From Actinomycetota bacterium (GTDB taxonomy: Bacteria; Actinomycetota; Acidimicrobiia; Actinomarinales; Actinomarinaceae): DNA of 15,756 nucleotides. Shown here one piece after another: positions 13,088-15,756 of this stretch. Below the pieces are notes generated by a model. It ran no database searches and had not been told where the DNA came from. It worked only from the letters and a program-made list of their open reading frames with translations. The DNA is taken from positions 1 through 15,756 of the forward strand of contig PBPX01000060.1 in assembly GCA_002724835.1 (NCBI GenBank), read 5' to 3'. Numbering within the stretch: position 1 is the stretch's first letter; every line of letters starts with the position of its first letter. The position numbers and the translations under genes were made by a program.

Positions 13088-14377
13088 ATGACAGATAATT
13101 TAGATGAGAATTCTAATTCTTCGAATGTCGTTGAGATTCCAGATGATGCTAAACCTGAAGACTTTCCAGATCTTTTAGAAAAAACTATTGTCACCTTTAA
13201 TACGGGAGATGTTATTGAAGGTACTGTAGTAAGAATTGATAGAAATGAAATATTTGTAGATGTTGGATATAAATCTGAAGGAGTTATTCCTTCAAGAGAA
13301 TTAACAGTAAGGAAATCTATAAATCCTAACGAAATTGTTAAAGAAGGCGAAAAAATTAAAGCCTTAGTTTTGGATAAGGAAGATGATGAAGGCAGATTAT
13401 TATTGTCTGTTAAAAGAGCTTTATATGAAAAAGCATGGGGAGATATTCAAAAAGTTGCTGATGAAAAAACATCAATTAAGGGAACAGTAATTGAATCAGT
13501 AAAAGGCGGCTTGATAGTAGACATTGGTGTAAGAGGATTTTTACCAGCCTCACTTATAGATGTAAGGAGGGTAAAAGAATTAACTTCTTATATTGGGGAA
13601 GAAATAGAAGCTAAAATTCTTGAACTTGATAGACAAAGAAATAATATTGTACTTTCCAGAAAAGCCCATCTAGAAGAGGAACAGTCTGAAGAACGACAAG
13701 GGTTTCTTGAAGACTTAGAGGTTGGAGACATAAAAGAAGGCAAAGTTTCATCAATTGTAAATTTTGGAGCTTTTGTGGACATTGGTGGAATGGATGGCCT
13801 AGTTCATGTCTCCGAACTTTCTTGGAGACATGTAGAGAATCCTAATGAGATTGTAAAAGTTGGAGATAAAGCAACAGTCAAAGTATTAGAAATTGATAAT
13901 GACAAAGAAAGGATATCACTCTCAATAAAACAAGTTACAGAAGATCCTTGGTTAGATTTTGAATTAAGTTTTAATGATGGGGACATTGTAGATGGTGAAG
14001 TTACAAAAGTAGTACCATTTGGCTCCTTTGTAACTATTGGAAAAGGGGTAGAAGGCCTCGTTCATGTATCTGAAATTTCCATTGATAAGGTAGATTCACC
14101 TGAATTGGCATTAGCAATTGGAGAAAAAGTTAAAGTTAAAATCATTGAATTAGATATTCCCAAAAGACGTGTCAATCTTTCTATAAAACAAGCGGATCCA
14201 GAATGGAAAGAAGTTGAAGAAGAAAAAAATGAACCTAAAACGCATTCTTCTCAAACAGATAAAAAGTCAGAGTCAGATGATGAAAAATCTACACGTCAAA
14301 AAGTGGAAGGCGTAGACGAATCATTAGATAATATCCTCCAAGAGCTTAAAGATCGTGGGATAGGCAATACGGATTAG
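13088..14377 (+). CDS. rpsA: 30S ribosomal protein S1
   Basis: A 429-residue S1 protein with four S1 (OB-fold) RNA-binding repeats, at about 38-110, 125-193, 212-282 and 297-368. Repeats three and four are the most regular (NFGAFVDIGGMDGLVHVSELS; PFGSFVTIGKGVEGLVHVSEIS). Repeats one and two are more diverged, as in other S1 proteins. The N-terminal 30 residues are acidic and polar; the C-terminal tail from about 370 is highly charged and low in complexity, with a final helix (ESLDNILQELKDRG). Four repeats instead of the six of E. coli is the usual actinobacterial form. S1 binds mRNA on the 30S subunit and helps translate structured messages; in a genome that seems to use few Shine-Dalgarno sequences and many leaderless starts, its role may differ (inference). 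It follows polA after 66 nt and precedes coaE by 33 nt. Confidence 0.97.
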   Translation: MTDNLDENSNSSNVVEIPDDAKPEDFPDLLEKTIVTFNTGDVIEGTVVRIDRNEIFVDVGYKSEGVIPSRELTVRKSINPNEIVKEGEKIKALVLDKEDDEGRLLLSVKRALYEKAWGDIQKVADEKTSIKGTVIESVKGGLIVDIGVRGFLPASLIDVRRVKELTSYIGEEIEAKILELDRQRNNIVLSRKAHLEEEQSEERQGFLEDLEVGDIKEGKVSSIVNFGAFVDIGGMDGLVHVSELSWRHVENPNEIVKVGDKATVKVLEIDNDKERISLSIKQVTEDPWLDFELSFNDGDIVDGEVTKVVPFGSFVTIGKGVEGLVHVSEISIDKVDSPELALAIGEKVKVKIIELDIPKRRVNLSIKQADPEWKEVEEEKNEPKTHSSQTDKKSESDDEKSTRQKVEGVDESLDNILQELKDRGIGNTD

Positions 14378-14397
14378 ATATAAATTTAATAACAACT

Positions 14398-14403
14398 TAT
14401 TCT
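14398..14403 (+). promoter_or_regulatory. Candidate -10 box for coaE
   Basis: TATTCT (four of six matches) ends 7 nt before the coaE ATG at 14411. It fits the leaderless spacing seen elsewhere in the window, but the match is poor and readthrough from rpsA is equally possible. Confidence 0.25.
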
Positions 14404-14410
14404 TATATCT

Positions 14411-14974
14411 ATGGATAAAAAAGCAATAGTAATTACTGGACCTATTGGTAGTGGTAAATCAAAAGTTTTATCAATAATTAATAGATTAGGTTATAGCACT
14501 GTTGATTTGGACGTTGTTTCTGGAGATATATTATTAAGTGAGAAATCTAAAGAGTTTCTTTCTAAAAATTTTCCATCTGCTTTAATAAATGGTCATGTTT
14601 CAAGAGAGAATATTGCAGAAATAGTATTTAGCGATAAGAGTAAATTAGAAATATTAGAAAATTATTTACATCCAAAAGTATTAATTAAGTTAAACGAAAT
14701 TATTAAAAAAAATGATGATATAACATTCGTTGAGGTATCTGCACCAAAAAATTTACATAAAGATTTTCAAACTGTTGTAATTTGGGCATCTGAAGATGAA
14801 AGAGTTAAAAGACTGATAGATAGAGGTATGGAAATTAATGATATAAGAAATAGAATTAAATCTCAACCAACTGATGAATGGTGGCAATCTATTGGAACCT
14901 TAATAATTAACAATGATTTAGATCAACTTGAAATAGATATTAAAAATTATATAAACGGTTTTATTAATGAGTAG
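14411..14974 (+). CDS. coaE: Dephospho-CoA kinase
   Basis: A 187-residue P-loop kinase that phosphorylates dephospho-CoA at the ribose 3'-hydroxyl, the last step of CoA synthesis. The Walker A motif GPIGSGKS is at 10-17 with K16 and S17. The substrate-binding DLD block is at 32-34 (TVDLDVVSGDIL), and the HP motif is in YLHPKV (85-90, H87 P88). VIWASEDERVKRLIDRG (123-139) is the usual lid region, followed by a short C-terminus. Length is near the E. coli enzyme's 206. Many actinobacterial CoaE proteins carry a C-terminal GrpB-like extension; none is present here. The ATG at 14411 is the first possible start ahead of the P-loop. Its TAG overlaps the uvrB ATG by 8 nt, so translation is probably coupled. 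Confidence 0.95.
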   Translation: MDKKAIVITGPIGSGKSKVLSIINRLGYSTVDLDVVSGDILLSEKSKEFLSKNFPSALINGHVSRENIAEIVFSDKSKLEILENYLHPKVLIKLNEIIKKNDDITFVEVSAPKNLHKDFQTVVIWASEDERVKRLIDRGMEINDIRNRIKSQPTDEWWQSIGTLIINNDLDQLEIDIKNYINGFINE

Positions 14975-15756
14975 GTTTGAAGTTGTTTCTGATTTCAAAC
15001 CTGAAGGAGACCAACCAAAGGCAATAGAAAAATTAAGAGAAGGTCTTAATAAAGGTTTTGATTTTCAAACTCTTATGGGTATAACTGGCTCTGGTAAATC
15101 AGCAACCATTGCTTGGTTAATTGAAGAGCTACAACTTCCATCTCTTGTTCTAGCTCCTAATAAAGCTCTAGCTGCTCAACTAGCAAATGAATTTAAACAA
15201 TTTTTTCCTAAGAATAGAGTTGAATATTTTGTATCTTATTATGACTATTATCAACCAGAAGCTTATGTACCTAGAAGTGATACTTTTATAGAGAAAGATG
15301 CAAATATAAATGAAGAGATTGATAGATTAAGACATTCAGCAACAAGCGCATTATTAATGAGAGATGATGTGATCGTTGTATCATCAGTTTCTTGTATTTA
15401 TGGCTTAGGTTCTCCTGAAGAATATAGAAATAAAATCATCCCAATAATTAAAAATAAAGAATTTGATTTAGATACATTACTTACGAAATTAATTAAACAA
15501 CAATACATTAGAAATGATTTAGTAGTATCGAGAGGATCTTTTAGATTAAAGGGAGATACATTAGATATTTTTCCTGTTTACGAAGAGACAATATATCGCA
15601 TAGAATTTTTTGGTGATGAGGTCGAGAGCATATTAAGAATTGATCCAGTTACAGGTGAAATACTTGAAAAGTTAAATGAGTTAGCAATATTACCGGCTAC
15701 ACATTATGTGTCTTCTGATGAAACTATGAAACATGCTCTTGAAAAAATAGAGTTAG
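14967..15756 (+). CDS. uvrB: UvrABC system protein B, N-terminal 263 residues (partial)
   Basis: An open frame runs from ATG 14967 to the window edge (263 codons plus one base), with no stop. UvrB is the damage-verifying helicase-like subunit of nucleotide excision repair, normally about 670 residues. The N-terminus FEVVSDFKPEGDQPKAI (4-20) is the UvrB/adenine-recognition block, MGITGSGKSATIAWLIEE (37-54) is the Walker A region with K44, VLAPNKALAAQLANEFK follows, and YYDYYQPEAYVPRSDTFIEK (91-110) begins the beta-hairpin that clamps DNA. VVSSVSCIYGLGSPEEY (137-153) and SRGSFRLKGDTLDIFP also match the family. The GSGKSAT form is like other actinobacterial UvrB proteins. The start overlaps coaE by 8 nt (ATGAGTAG) and lacks a Shine-Dalgarno sequence. 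Confidence 0.97.
   Translation, partial: MSRFEVVSDFKPEGDQPKAIEKLREGLNKGFDFQTLMGITGSGKSATIAWLIEELQLPSLVLAPNKALAAQLANEFKQFFPKNRVEYFVSYYDYYQPEAYVPRSDTFIEKDANINEEIDRLRHSATSALLMRDDVIVVSSVSCIYGLGSPEEYRNKIIPIIKNKEFDLDTLLTKLIKQQYIRNDLVVSRGSFRLKGDTLDIFPVYEETIYRIEFFGDEVESILRIDPVTGEILEKLNELAILPATHYVSSDETMKHALEKIEL

Noticed and set aside
1..15756. Mobile elements, CRISPR arrays, phage genes, toxin-antitoxin or defence systems.
   Set aside because: No transposase, integrase, direct-repeat array or defence gene motif was seen; composition is uniform and all sizeable gaps are explained.

Overview
This window looks like ordinary core chromosome from a small-genome, very AT-rich bacterium (GC roughly 30% by eye). 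The gene order is the best clue to the host: a TraR/DksA-type protein, lspA, an rluA/rluD-type pseudouridine synthase and dnaE on one side, and polA, rpsA, coaE and uvrB on the other. Both strings are typical of Actinobacteria. Combined with the low GC and very tight packing, this suggests a streamlined low-GC actinobacterium, such as the marine Candidatus Actinomarina group. That placement is an inference; no search was run.

Layout. 1-276 (-): N-terminus of ileS, cut by the window edge. 277-403: divergent promoter region with a perfect AT-rich inverted repeat. 404-1890 (+): TraR/DksA protein, lspA and an RluA-type synthase in overlapping order. 1920-5637 (+): dnaE and a 69-residue unknown protein. 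5634-6296 (-): thyX. 6326-6589 (+): a small two-helix membrane protein. 6579-7406 (-): EamA/DMT transporter. 7447-9357 (+): nth, ccdA and a very short ygfZ-like gene, almost without spacers. 9359-10322 (-): YczE-like membrane protein, preceded by a small anchored two-cysteine protein. 10370-10451 (-): tRNA-Leu(CAA). 10520-14974 (+): polA, rpsA and coaE, running into uvrB (14967 to the end, cut by the window).

How the genes work together. The content is mostly housekeeping: replication and repair (DnaE, PolA, Nth, UvrB), translation (IleS, S1, tRNA-Leu, pseudouridine synthase), lipoprotein maturation (LspA), thymidylate synthesis (ThyX) and CoA synthesis (CoaE). The nth-ccdA-ygfZ block has a loose redox and iron-sulfur theme. 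There are no mobile elements, CRISPR arrays, phage genes or toxin-antitoxin pairs, and I found no clear undescribed multi-gene system.

Most worth a second look: (a) the pseudouridine synthase has no ATG/GTG/TTG start upstream of its conserved N-terminal motif; (b) Nth lacks the fourth cluster cysteine; (c) LspA has Glu in place of the Asp of GNxxDR; (d) several genes have a -10-like hexamer ending 6-7 nt before the ATG, pointing to leaderless transcripts; (e) the YgfZ-like protein is very short; (f) convergent genes overlap or abut at their stops without visible terminators.
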